Assembly (NCBI GenBank): GCA_038212095.1
Contig: JBBQUW010000008.1
Coordinates: 43,390-107,389, forward strand
Reading direction: 5' to 3'
Length of the DNA: 64,000 nt
Source of the DNA: JAICYJ01 sp038212095
GTDB taxonomy: Bacteria; Actinomycetota; Thermoleophilia; Gaiellales; JAICJC01
The translations under genes and the position numbers were made by a program. Positions 32,906 through 41,810 of this stretch are shown piece by piece (positions within the stretch are counted from its first letter, which is position 1; each line of letters begins with the position of its first letter). The notes below the pieces were generated by a model. The model saw only the letters and a list, made by a program, of their open reading frames with translations. It did no database searches and was not told the DNA's origin.

Positions 32906-34699
32906 CTACACAGGCAGGCCGGCACGAAGCAGCGCGTCGCCGAGCTGCTGGTTCTTGTCCGGGTCGGCGAACCGTGCGGAGCGGATCGCGCTGGAGACGG
33001 TGAGGTCTGGCTCGACGTCGCGTAGCGCGGTCAGCACCATCCTGGCGTCTTCGCTTCGGCCGAGGTTGGTCAGGGCCGCGGCGTGCAGGACGTAGGGCAT
33101 GCTGAACTTCGGATTCGACTGGCTTGCTCGGCTCGCCGCGACGGTCGCTTCCTCAAACCGGCCCGCGGCGAAGTGCGCGTAGGCGAGCCCGACGTAGGGC
33201 AGGTACAGAAGCGGATCGTACGGACTGAGGCGGATCGCACGTTCAGCATGATCCACGGCCATCTCATCGTCGCCCTTCCAGGCCCGCACGATCGAGCTGA
33301 AACCAAGCGCGAGGGCGGACGAACTTGACAGCACGAATGAGTGGTCGAATGCGGCGGTCGCGGTGGCGTAGTCGTATTCGATCACTGCGATGACGAAGCC
33401 GGCAGTCGCGAGTGCCGCGGCGTCGTCGCCGCCGACGGCAATCGCGGTGCGCGCATGATGCAGGGCGGCGTGCTTAGCCTCGTGATGAAGCCCGCCGCGC
33501 AGGTAGCGCTGCTCGTGACACCACGCGATCATCGCGTGCGCTGCGGCGTAGTCCGGCTCCACCTCGATCGCCTTGACGAGCAGTGCCAATGCCTGGTCGG
33601 CATCGTGCGGCATGGCGGTGTAGGCAAACGGCAGCGCGCGCAGGTACAGGTCGTATGCGCCCAGATTCTCCGGCCGCTTCCGCCGGGCGCGCTCGATCTC
33701 CGCCTTGCGCAGGGTCGGTTCGATAACGCCGACAACGCTGATCGTTAACTCATCCTGGAGAGCGAAGATGTCGTCGAGCGCGCGATCGTAACGGTCAGCC
33801 CAGATATGGGTGCCGGTTGCAGCGTCTATCAGCTGAGCCGTGATGCGAACATGGTTACCGGATTTGCGGACGCTGCCCTCCAGGACGTAGTGCACACCGA
33901 GCTCGCGACCAACCTGCTTCACGTCCATCGCCCGGCCCCGGTAGGCGAAGCTCGAGTTGCGGGCGATCACGAAGATCCAGTTCACCCGTGACAGACCGGT
34001 GATGATGTCTTCGACCATGCCGTCGGCGAAGTAGTCCTGCTCACGGTCACCGCTCAGATTTGTGAACGGCAGCACCGCGATCGATGGCTTGTCTGGTAAC
34101 GGCAGGCTGGGGCGGGCGGGAGGTGCGACCGAGCCCGGAGCGCTGCCGAACGCGTCCCGGTCACCATCTCCCGCCTCGCGAGCCAGCGCCCACAGGCGCC
34201 ACTCGCCCGGGACGCCCTTGAGCTCGTGCAGACCGCGATCGACGAACTCGAGACCCGATCCCGCCACCAGATCACGAAGGGTGCCCGACACCAGCACCTC
34301 GCCCGCCGTCGCCTCGGACATCACTCTGCTGGCGATATGCACGGCGATCCCCGCGATCTTCTGGTCGGCGGCCTCGGCCTCGCCGACGTGGATGCCGACC
34401 CGAATCGAGATGCCCAGCGCCGCGACCGCGAGGAGGATCGCCTCGGCAGCGCGTACCGCCTGGGCGGGCTGATTGAACGTGGCGAAGAACCCATCGCCGG
34501 CCGTATCGATCTCCCGACCGTCGAATTGGCGGAGCTCCCGGCGGACCGCCGCGTGGTGCGCCGCCACGAGCTGCTGCCACGCCCGATCACCGAGCGTGAC
34601 GGCCAGGTCGGTAGATCCCACGATATCCGTGAAGAGGATCGTGACGACGAATCGCTCAGGCGACCGGCCGAACCGAAAAAGGTTGCGAGCCACTCTCAT
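32906..34699 (-). CDS. Class III cyclase-TolB-like-TPR protein
   Basis: A 597-residue protein. Residues about 17-185: cyclase-type domain (VTILFTDIVGSTDLA with Asp25, REIDTAGDGFFATFNQPAQA, GEVLVSGTLRDLVAGSGL). As in the hydrolase-cyclase gene at 22815, the substrate lysine is replaced by Asp and the Asn of VNxAAR by His (AVHIASR). Residues about 205-320: TolB-like N-terminal segment (SIAVLPFTNLSGDREQDYF, YVLEGSVRKSGNHVRI, GTHIWADRYDR). Residues about 340-590: TPR-type helical repeats. This architecture is common in proteobacterial and actinobacterial adenylate-cyclase-related proteins; the TPR part probably binds a partner. Start ATG 34699 with only a partial -10 match (TACCAG). Confidence 0.88.
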   Translation of the reverse strand: MRVARNLFRFGRSPERFVVTILFTDIVGSTDLAVTLGDRAWQQLVAAHHAAVRRELRQFDGREIDTAGDGFFATFNQPAQAVRAAEAILLAVAALGISIRVGIHVGEAEAADQKIAGIAVHIASRVMSEATAGEVLVSGTLRDLVAGSGLEFVDRGLHELKGVPGEWRLWALAREAGDGDRDAFGSAPGSVAPPARPSLPLPDKPSIAVLPFTNLSGDREQDYFADGMVEDIITGLSRVNWIFVIARNSSFAYRGRAMDVKQVGRELGVHYVLEGSVRKSGNHVRITAQLIDAATGTHIWADRYDRALDDIFALQDELTISVVGVIEPTLRKAEIERARRKRPENLGAYDLYLRALPFAYTAMPHDADQALALLVKAIEVEPDYAAAHAMIAWCHEQRYLRGGLHHEAKHAALHHARTAIAVGGDDAAALATAGFVIAVIEYDYATATAAFDHSFVLSSSSALALGFSSIVRAWKGDDEMAVDHAERAIRLSPYDPLLYLPYVGLAYAHFAAGRFEEATVAASRASQSNPKFSMPYVLHAAALTNLGRSEDARMVLTALRDVEPDLTVSSAIRSARFADPDKNQQLGDALLRAGLPV

Positions 34700-34783
34700 G
34701 GAGACCTGGTAGGCCGCGGCATTCCGGACTGCGCTCTACGGCCTATAGCCTATCCGGGCCACCACGCAACGGCCGGGCGCTGG

Positions 34784-34975
34784 TCAGGGAGCGCTGGGCG
34801 TGACGTCGTCCGGCGGCTGCGCAGGCGGCGTCTCGCGCCCGTAGGCGCTCTGAAGCTCGGTTGAGAGCTCCTCCGAGCCGGTTTCCGGCTCGGAGTCATC
34901 GGGGCCGTGTCCGGAGCCGACCGGCTTCGCGTTTCGGCGGGTGAGGGTGTCCATCAGACGGTCGAGCCAGCTCAT
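34784..34975 (-). CDS. Small acidic hypothetical protein
   Basis: A 63-residue protein with a short amphipathic basic helix at the start (MSWLDRLMDTLTRRNAK) and a disordered acidic, Pro-rich remainder. No family known. Support comes from the TAGACT -10 box 6 bases before the ATG, the same layout as at other genes here. Confidence 0.5.
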   Translation of the reverse strand: MSWLDRLMDTLTRRNAKPVGSGHGPDDSEPETGSEELSTELQSAYGRETPPAQPPDDVTPSAP

Positions 34976-34981
34976 GGGCGA

Positions 34982-34987
34982 AGTCTA
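34982..34987 (-). promoter_or_regulatory. -10 box TAGACT, leaderless-type
   Basis: Reads TAGACT on the minus strand, 6 bases before the ATG at 34975. Confidence 0.45.
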
Positions 34988-35068
34988 CCGGTATGCCAGC
35001 GCTCCCGCGGCGTGGACTTTCAGCGCTTGAGCCCATGGGCCACCCGACCGATACCTACCGCGGTTCCC

Positions 35069-35695
35069 ATGGCTGCCGACCCGCTCACGCTCGCACTGGG
35101 GGTGCTCCCTCCCCCGCCCGCCGATCTGTCCGCCCTTCGCGCCGAAGGAGGGGAGGCGCGGGTGCGCCTGCTTGGCCACAGCGACCGCGGGCTGCTGGTG
35201 CGGATGACCGCGGCCGACGCCGAGTCCACCAGCGCCGTCACGTTCGTGGTGGCGCGGCCGGCCGGGGCAGCATTTGCGGTGTTCGGCACGATCGCTGCGA
35301 TCCGGCGGCTGGACGGAGACGCCTGCGAGGTGCTGATCGCGCTGGATGAGGTCGTACGCTGGAAGGCTCGCCGCCGCATCGACGTCGATCTGCCGGCGAC
35401 CGTGGCGCTCGACGATCCCCGAACGTCACAGCACGCCGGCGCGAGGCCGGCGCGGCTGCTGAACCTCTCGGCCGAGGGCGCCGGCGTCGCCGTGAACGGC
35501 CACATGCGCCGTGGCGACCGGGTGCGGATCACCGCGCAGTTGGGTGACCGACCGATCATCGTCGCCGCGGCCGTTCGGCAAGTCGGCCGGCCGGTGTTCG
35601 GCAGCAGCTACGTGAGCTGTACCTTCACCCATAGCGAGGACGTGGCCGAGGCGATGGCGCGGTGGGAGGAAGAGCGGGGTGGGGCGGCGGCATAG
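35069..35695 (+). CDS. PilZ-domain protein
   Basis: A 208-residue protein. The C-terminal half is a PilZ domain with RWKAR at 97-101 (RxxxR) and NLSAEG at 132-137 (NxSxxG), the two cyclic-di-GMP contact motifs. The N-terminal 90 residues form a flanking beta-domain like that of the PilZ protein encoded at 17102, with which it shares overall layout; the two are probably distant paralogues. The frame is open upstream of the ATG, but that part overlaps the divergent small gene. It stands alone. Confidence 0.82.
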   Translation: MAADPLTLALGVLPPPPADLSALRAEGGEARVRLLGHSDRGLLVRMTAADAESTSAVTFVVARPAGAAFAVFGTIAAIRRLDGDACEVLIALDEVVRWKARRRIDVDLPATVALDDPRTSQHAGARPARLLNLSAEGAGVAVNGHMRRGDRVRITAQLGDRPIIVAAAVRQVGRPVFGSSYVSCTFTHSEDVAEAMARWEEERGGAAA

Positions 35696-35902
35696 CTTTG
35701 CGATGGTTCCGATTTGCTAAATCCGATCATCCCTGTTATACCGAGATAGCACACTTCGTGTCGGGTGAAAATCGCCGCAGATTGGTAGGCCCCGACCTCC
35801 AGAGTGCGCAGGGTCGCAGTACACCCGGTTTCCCCCAGGGCAACCGCATGCATCAATACTACGCGACCGTCGCCCTGGAATACCCAAGGAAGGGAGCAGG
35901 AC

Positions 35903-36190
35903 ATGTATGCCCTGATCCGCCAGTATGAACATCTCGACACCAACACGCAGGAGACCGCGTCGCGGAAGGCCAACACCGAGTTGCGCCCGATGCTCGCCAA
36001 GTCGCCTGGGTTCGTGTCCTACGAGCTGATCAAGCCCGAGGGTAAGAACGATGTGGTCGCGTCGATCAGCGTCTTCAAGACGCGAGCGGACGCTGAGGCG
36101 TCAAGCAAGATCGCCGAGGAGTGGGTTCACACGAACCTTCCCTCGATGACCAAGCCGATCAAGCTGGCCGGCGAGTTCGTCGCCCATTAG
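35903..36190 (+). CDS. ABM-like (antibiotic biosynthesis monooxygenase fold) protein
   Basis: A 95-residue protein of dimeric ferredoxin-like fold: MYALIRQYEHLD, then SPGFVSYELIKPEGKND and VVASISVFKTRADAEASSKIAEEWV. The pattern of a first strand, a helix, and GFxSYEL followed by a VSIxVF strand matches ABM/YgiN-like proteins. These may be monooxygenases, haem-degrading proteins or have no enzymatic role. Ribosome-binding site aagggag lies 5 bases upstream; the last 16 bases of its leader are identical to those of the cupin gene at 9582. An upstream in-frame start at 35804 lacks such a site. Confidence 0.7.
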   Translation: MYALIRQYEHLDTNTQETASRKANTELRPMLAKSPGFVSYELIKPEGKNDVVASISVFKTRADAEASSKIAEEWVHTNLPSMTKPIKLAGEFVAH

Positions 36191-36237
36191 CTCAGCCACC
36201 GGTGTACTCGCTCGATCGCCAATCACACGGAGGCGAG

Positions 36238-37842
36238 CTAACGGTGATCGACGAACGGCTGGGGCAGGCCCACCCGACCGTCAGCCCAGGAGAAGTAGGT
36301 CACCCCACCGACGCTGGTCTGATCGGTGTAGTCGCCAAAGTTGGGCACGATCGCGACCGATGTGTTCGTCCAGTCGGTCGCCCCAGTGGTGATGCGGAAG
36401 TCGCTCGCATTGGCGGTGGGCGACGATCGGCACTCGCCGTAGTAGTCAGTCGTCGCCGAAGTAGCGCCCCACAGCCGGCGGTCATACCACGAGCTGCAGA
36501 TCGAGCCATCGCCCCGCACCGAAACCGCTGGCAACATGTGCAGCGTGTAATCGGCGTCGTCGTTCACCTTGACGACGGACGAGTCGGGCGCCAGCGCGTT
36601 GCTGTACGACCGTAGCCACACGTCTCCCAACGGGTGGTGGCTGGCGTCGTTCCACACGACGATCACGCGACGTAGTGGCGCGTCGTAGACAATGCGCGGG
36701 AAGTCGTTGCCGATACAGCGGTTGTAGCCAGCGATGCATTGGCCGTCGATCGACTTGACGCCGCCACCCGTGCTGGGCGTCTGGCCGCGCGTGACGATCA
36801 CTGCATGCCCCGGCCCACCCGCCGTCGGCGCCGACGCTCCCGCCGGCACTAGCGCGACATGCTCGTACACGTAGGGATCGCCGTCGCTGATGTTACTCTC
36901 GATGTTACGCTCCCAGGCCACGTAGCTGGCGCCACCCGGCGCCACCGTGACGTAGGCGCCGGTCTGCACCTCGCGCCGCTCCGGCGAGACCAAGATCGGC
37001 GTGCCGAAGGAGGCTGTGGTCAAGCGGGTGGGATCCATCGGCACGTGCGCCCGCGAGATCTCGATCTGGCCGGCGCCGCTGTGGCTGCCGGACAGGTAGT
37101 CGCGGCTGTAGGAGACGGCCAGCGTGCGCGAGCTCTGATCCCAGGCCAGCCAGTCCTTGTCAAGCAGGGCGAGGCTGGCCGGCGGCCGGCGCGTGAACAG
37201 GCTGCACAGGTCGCCCGGCCGGTTGACCAGGATCGGCTGGGTGAAGGAGATGCCCGTGGCCGTCTTCGTGCCCACCGACACCGCCACCGTGAACATCGCT
37301 GGGTGGCCATCGAAGCATGCGTTGAAGCTGGGCGCGTAGAGGCTACTGACGATGAAGTGGGCACCGCCGTCGATCGCAACCACGGCCGGATCGCCCGACC
37401 ACTGCTGGTCAGGGTTGGAGTTGGGCAGGCCGGCCAGGTCGCGGAACTGAGCTCCGCCGTTGTTCGAGTAGCCGATCCCGGTGATCGAGCCGGCGCGGCT
37501 GGTGGGCGAGAACATGATGCCGGTGATGTCGTTCCATGCGACCATCAGCTGGCCGCCTGGTGCGGCCGCGATCGCTTCCTCGGACTGGCCGCCGGCGGTG
37601 TCCTCCTGGGGATTGGCGGCATCCACGTTCGAGCCGAAGCTGGGCGAGGCTGCTCGCAGCGGCGCGCCGGCAAGCAGGGTGTTGGGTGGGTTCAGCCACA
37701 TCGCCAGACCCTGCGATGCGATCCGGGTGTACGGGAGCCGCGCGGCGACCTCAGAGCGAAGCGTTGGGACAGCCGCTGCTGGATCGGGCGCACCCAACAC
37801 GACGCTCGCGAGGCACGCGCACAGGAGCAGTAGCCATCTCAT
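36238..37842 (-). CDS. Secreted sialidase-like (BNR) beta-propeller
   Basis: A 534-residue exported protein with a Sec signal peptide (hydrophobic residues 3-17, cleavage near PAAAV). The mature part has blades of the BNR/Asp-box type: GIGYSNNGGAQFRDL, QQWSGDPAVVAIDGG, RIVYDAPLRRVIVVWNDAS and ADYTLHMLPAVSVRGDG. The catalytic Arg triad and Tyr/Glu pair of true sialidases are not evident, so enzymatic activity is unproven. A similar protein is encoded at 53493. The ribosome site ggggg precedes the ATG. Confidence 0.75.
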   Translation of the reverse strand: MRWLLLLCACLASVVLGAPDPAAAVPTLRSEVAARLPYTRIASQGLAMWLNPPNTLLAGAPLRAASPSFGSNVDAANPQEDTAGGQSEEAIAAAPGGQLMVAWNDITGIMFSPTSRAGSITGIGYSNNGGAQFRDLAGLPNSNPDQQWSGDPAVVAIDGGAHFIVSSLYAPSFNACFDGHPAMFTVAVSVGTKTATGISFTQPILVNRPGDLCSLFTRRPPASLALLDKDWLAWDQSSRTLAVSYSRDYLSGSHSGAGQIEISRAHVPMDPTRLTTASFGTPILVSPERREVQTGAYVTVAPGGASYVAWERNIESNISDGDPYVYEHVALVPAGASAPTAGGPGHAVIVTRGQTPSTGGGVKSIDGQCIAGYNRCIGNDFPRIVYDAPLRRVIVVWNDASHHPLGDVWLRSYSNALAPDSSVVKVNDDADYTLHMLPAVSVRGDGSICSSWYDRRLWGATSATTDYYGECRSSPTANASDFRITTGATDWTNTSVAIVPNFGDYTDQTSVGGVTYFSWADGRVGLPQPFVDHR

Positions 37843-37990
37843 CGTGGTACCCCCTCAACCCCGGTCCGGCCGCACCCACGGCCACGCCCCGCACCAAGGT
37901 ACACCCAATGTCAGCGTTGCACAACGACTCGCCAGAACGTGATCTTGGTCGTCGATGTCATCGAGCTGATCGCGGTTCGACAGACGTCCG

Positions 37991-40153
37991 TCAGTTCTCG
38001 TTCAGGTCGAGAATCACGATGCGGTCGTTGACGGTGTCCGCGACGTACAGGAAGGCGTGTCCATTGGCGTCAACGTGGACGGCCAAGTGGGTCGGGCGGT
38101 TGAACGCACCACCACTTCCGAATGACTTGACCGCCTGAATGTAGTGACCCTGGGAATCGAACTCGACGACCTGGTTGTAGCTCGTGTCAGACACCCAGAT
38201 GTTGCCGTTGGTCGCGTCGACGGCAACGCCCTGTGGTAGGTGAAGGTGCGTGCAGATACACCCCTGGTAGCTGCCGGTGCTGGAACTGAGTTCGACGATC
38301 CGTGCGTGCCCGGCGTCGGCGACGTACGCCGTGCCGGCCGCCGAAACGGCGACGTCGTAGGGGTGCTTGAGAGCGGTGCCGTCCGGCGTTGCGGTGACCG
38401 GCTGCGCCCAGGCCACGGAGCCGTCGGCGTTCCAGGAGTCGACGCTGCCCGTGCTGGCGAACGTTTGGGCCGCGATCACGTGGCTACCGCTGGCTGCGAT
38501 CCCGTACGGCCAGTTCATGGTCACCTTCGATCCGATGAAGGTGTTAGTCGACGTCCCGTTTGGGGTGAACTCCAACAGCCGCTGGTTCTTGGTGTCAGCA
38601 ACCCACAGCGTGTTGGTCGAGGTCGAGTACGTGATGCCGCGCGGCCAGTTGAAGCCGGAGAGGTCGCTCCTACCCCAGCCCCGCGTTCCCCAAGGCGTCA
38701 GTGCCGTCCACGCGGCGCCGTCCGCTCCTGGCGCAAACGGCTGGATGCGCTGGTTCACGCTGTCGGCCACGTTCAGCGTGCCCGAGGCGTCGAACGCCAG
38801 CCCCGACGGCTCGTTGAAGAAGCCTTCGGCCGGCCCTTGGAAGTTGGCCGGATAGGTCTCTGCCGGGGTCACGGCGTCAGGCGAGTTGGGAGCCATGATC
38901 GGGAAGCGATCGATGTGGACGCCCCAAAGATCGGCGCCGTAGACCTGTCCGTTCGCGACCGCCACGCGCCGCAGATCGCGCAGATCGCCGCCCAGGTCGA
39001 CAGGCGCGCCGTACGTGTTCTCGTAGGTGCCGGTGCTTGTGGAGAACTCCTCGATACGGTTGTTCGCGCTGTCGGCAACGAACAGGTTGCCATTGCCGTC
39101 AACATCGACGCCGTAGGGGCGCTTGAACTGGCCGGGTAGCGTGCCGGACGAGCCGATCGTGGTGAAGGACTGCGGGCAGGTCGAGCCAACCACCGGCCCG
39201 AACTTCACGACGCGGTCATGGGCGTAGTCAGCTACGTAGGTGTCGCCGGCCGCGTCCGTGGCGGCGTCGCGAGGGCCGCTGAGCGTACCGGCGGGCCCGG
39301 TGATCGCACACTTGAACGTGCCGTCCGCCCCGAACACCGCGATCTGGTTCAGCGTGTCCTCCGACAACAGAATGATCGGCTGCCCGACGCTGTCGACACC
39401 CGCCGAGATGCCAAGCGCCGAGGGAAAGACGTAGTTCGCAAAACCGGTCGAGACCGGCGATCCGGTCGACGCATTCAGCACCTGGACGTGGTTGTTGCCC
39501 TCGTCATCGACGTAGAGCAGGCCGCCGAGGTAGGCGATGTCCCGCGGATTGTTGAAGTTCCCGGGCGGCTTGAGTCCACGCGTGCCCCAGCGATGGAGCA
39601 CGGCGCCCGTCGTGCCATCGATCACCTCCACCTGGTCGTTGCCGGTATCGGCCACGTAGAGCGTCCCATCTGGCCCGACAGCCACTCCGCCCGGGTAGGT
39701 CGTGGCATGGCCCGACAGCCCGCCGCCGATCTGCCCGGCGAACGAGGGCACCGAGACGCCCGGATAGGTGACGCTGCCCGTGAAGGCGGCACTGCCCGAC
39801 TTCGCCTTGACGCGCACCTTGTAGGTGCCGGTGACGGTGGCCTGGGCGGTGACCGTCGTCGGGTTCGAGCCGGTGGTGGCGACGGGCAGCAGCGCGCCGC
39901 TGGGATCGAGCACCGCCACGGCGAGCACCGCCGAGGTGGGTGTCCACGAGATCGTGGCCGAGATGGAGCCGGCCGAGCCGACCGTGAACGGGCACGCCGC
40001 GGTGGCACCGGTGGTGCCCGCCGTCACCGTCCCCGAGCAGGGTCGCGTGCCGCCCATCGCATCGGGCACTGCGAGCGTGGCCAGACATACCGCCGGGATC
40101 ACCGCTGCGCCCAAAAGGCGCCGGTTGAGGACGACTGATCGACTCACCGGCAC
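37991..40153 (-). CDS. Secreted NHL-repeat beta-propeller protein
   Basis: A 720-residue exported protein. A signal segment (about 10-30) is followed by a small domain with a possible disulfide (Cys39 and Cys54) that resembles the beta-sandwich pre-peptidase domain. From about residue 140 there are NHL repeats, for example GVAVGPDGTLYVADTGNDQV, PYGVDVDGNGNLFVADSANN and THLAVHVDANG-YLYVADTVND-type sequence, enough for two propellers. Such proteins usually bind polymers or proteins; no catalytic motif is visible. GTG start at 40153. Confidence 0.85.
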   Translation of the reverse strand: MPVSRSVVLNRRLLGAAVIPAVCLATLAVPDAMGGTRPCSGTVTAGTTGATAACPFTVGSAGSISATISWTPTSAVLAVAVLDPSGALLPVATTGSNPTTVTAQATVTGTYKVRVKAKSGSAAFTGSVTYPGVSVPSFAGQIGGGLSGHATTYPGGVAVGPDGTLYVADTGNDQVEVIDGTTGAVLHRWGTRGLKPPGNFNNPRDIAYLGGLLYVDDEGNNHVQVLNASTGSPVSTGFANYVFPSALGISAGVDSVGQPIILLSEDTLNQIAVFGADGTFKCAITGPAGTLSGPRDAATDAAGDTYVADYAHDRVVKFGPVVGSTCPQSFTTIGSSGTLPGQFKRPYGVDVDGNGNLFVADSANNRIEEFSTSTGTYENTYGAPVDLGGDLRDLRRVAVANGQVYGADLWGVHIDRFPIMAPNSPDAVTPAETYPANFQGPAEGFFNEPSGLAFDASGTLNVADSVNQRIQPFAPGADGAAWTALTPWGTRGWGRSDLSGFNWPRGITYSTSTNTLWVADTKNQRLLEFTPNGTSTNTFIGSKVTMNWPYGIAASGSHVIAAQTFASTGSVDSWNADGSVAWAQPVTATPDGTALKHPYDVAVSAAGTAYVADAGHARIVELSSSTGSYQGCICTHLHLPQGVAVDATNGNIWVSDTSYNQVVEFDSQGHYIQAVKSFGSGGAFNRPTHLAVHVDANGHAFLYVADTVNDRIVILDLNEN

Positions 40154-40316
40154 GCGGCATGTATGAGGGGCATGCCACCGACGGTACCACCGGTTTGGTC
40201 TTTTCGACGCATCCGCCTCACTCCTCCACGTGTCCGATTCCCTCGCCCATGGCCTGACAGAGCGCCCAGCGGCGCGAATGGTTACCGGCTACGGCGTCCG
40301 CGTCTCGGTTCCCGCG

Positions 40317-41732
40317 TCAGCGGGGTGGACGACCAGACCGCGGCGCGTGGCGTTGATAGAGGTCGATGACGCTGTCTGCGACGTGTTGCCAGGAGTAGTT
40401 GTCGCGAGCGTGGCGATTGGCGCTGATGCCGCGCCGGGTGCGTTCGGCCTCGTCGTTCACGGCGGCGACCATGGCGTCGGCGAGAGCGTTCTCGTCGTCG
40501 GGTGGCACGAGCCAGCCGTCCGGCTCGCCCGGGGTGACGTTGATGAAGCTCGGCGGACCACCGCTGAGCGTGCCAATCACTGGCAGCTCGCAGGCCATCG
40601 CTTCGAGGTAGACCAGGCCGAACGGCTCGTCGGTGGACGGGGCGACGAAGCAGTCGGCGCAGCTCAACCCCAGCGGCAGCTCGTCGTGGTCGCGCCAGCC
40701 GTCGAAGAACACCCCCTCGATCTGCTCGTGCACCACCACGGTGTGGGGATGCTCGCCCTCCCACTCCCCAGGCCAGCCGCCCCAGATCACCAGCGGCGCG
40801 GGAACCACCATCCGCTCCCGCGCGCGGGCGTATGCACGCACCAGCAGCGGGACGCGTTTGAAGGCCAGGAAGCGCCCGACGTACATCAGAACCGGCAGCG
40901 CCTCGCCGCTGGTGGCGTCGTAGAACGCGTTCATCACATCCGCTTCGGTGTAGCCGATGCTGCCGGGTGTCCCGGTCGCCTCGTCCCAGCCCCGCGGATC
41001 GCTCACGAACCAGCGCAGCCAGTGCGTCAGCCGCTCTTCGGTGCTCGGCCGGTGGGGCACGAAATGGTCGATGTCGACGCCGTTTGGGATCGAGTGCACC
41101 CGTTGCGGGTCGAGTCCCAGCAGCCGCACCGCCTCGCCCTGATCATGCGGAGAGATCGTGATCGTCACCGCCGCCCGCCGGGCCGAGTCGCCCATCTGTG
41201 ACGCCCACCACTCGGCGTACGGGCCCATGATCCTGGGCTCTCCGCGCGCGATCGCATCGAGCATTTTCAACTCGGTGCCGTGCAGATGCGTCACCACGGG
41301 CAGACCCGGGAGCGCGAGCCTGGCAGCGTCATGCAGCGGCGTCAGGTGATGGAGGTGCAGCAGCCTCGCCTCCGCGATCGGCCGAGACTGCGCGAGCAGC
41401 GCGGCCCAGGTCGCCACCATGCGACCGCCCTGTTCCGGCGACACCCAGGGGAACGCGCGATCCGGCACGCCGGGACGCGCCTCGAACGATGGATGCATCG
41501 GGAACGGAGCGTCCATCGGATCCTCGCCCCTCAGCCACCGCGCCACCGCATCGTCATACCGCGCCGAGACGATATCCACGCCGGCGAACACCGACTCTGC
41601 GTTGCCCAGCGCGCCAACATCACCCAGCGATCCGCATGCCAACGTAACCGGCCAGCCGACCGCCCCCAGCGCTCGCGAGAGATACCCCGCCACCCGCGCC
41701 GAACCACCCCGCGGATAAAAGAACAGTCCCAT
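40317..41732 (-). CDS. Glycosyltransferase family 4
   Basis: A 471-residue GT-B-fold glycosyltransferase. The N-terminal donor/acceptor domain begins MGLFFYPRGGSARVAGYLSR; HLHGTELKMLD and VHSIPNGVDIDHF are typical GT4 blocks. The C-terminal domain carries LMYVGRFLAFKRVPLLVRAY and the signature DEPFGLVYLEAMACELPVIG with the two catalytic-site glutamates spaced EX7E. It would transfer a sugar from a nucleotide donor with retention of configuration. A 60-residue insertion around 245-300 is unusual. The acceptor is unknown. GTG at 41738 is an equally possible start. Confidence 0.88.
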   Translation of the reverse strand: MGLFFYPRGGSARVAGYLSRALGAVGWPVTLACGSLGDVGALGNAESVFAGVDIVSARYDDAVARWLRGEDPMDAPFPMHPSFEARPGVPDRAFPWVSPEQGGRMVATWAALLAQSRPIAEARLLHLHHLTPLHDAARLALPGLPVVTHLHGTELKMLDAIARGEPRIMGPYAEWWASQMGDSARRAAVTITISPHDQGEAVRLLGLDPQRVHSIPNGVDIDHFVPHRPSTEERLTHWLRWFVSDPRGWDEATGTPGSIGYTEADVMNAFYDATSGEALPVLMYVGRFLAFKRVPLLVRAYARARERMVVPAPLVIWGGWPGEWEGEHPHTVVVHEQIEGVFFDGWRDHDELPLGLSCADCFVAPSTDEPFGLVYLEAMACELPVIGTLSGGPPSFINVTPGEPDGWLVPPDDENALADAMVAAVNDEAERTRRGISANRHARDNYSWQHVADSVIDLYQRHAPRSGRPPR

Positions 41733-41810
41733 TCCCACGGAGTCCTGGTCATCAGCCAAGCAGCCAGCATATCGGCCCCACCGAAGAGCCCGCGTCCGCT
41801 GACGACGCCT

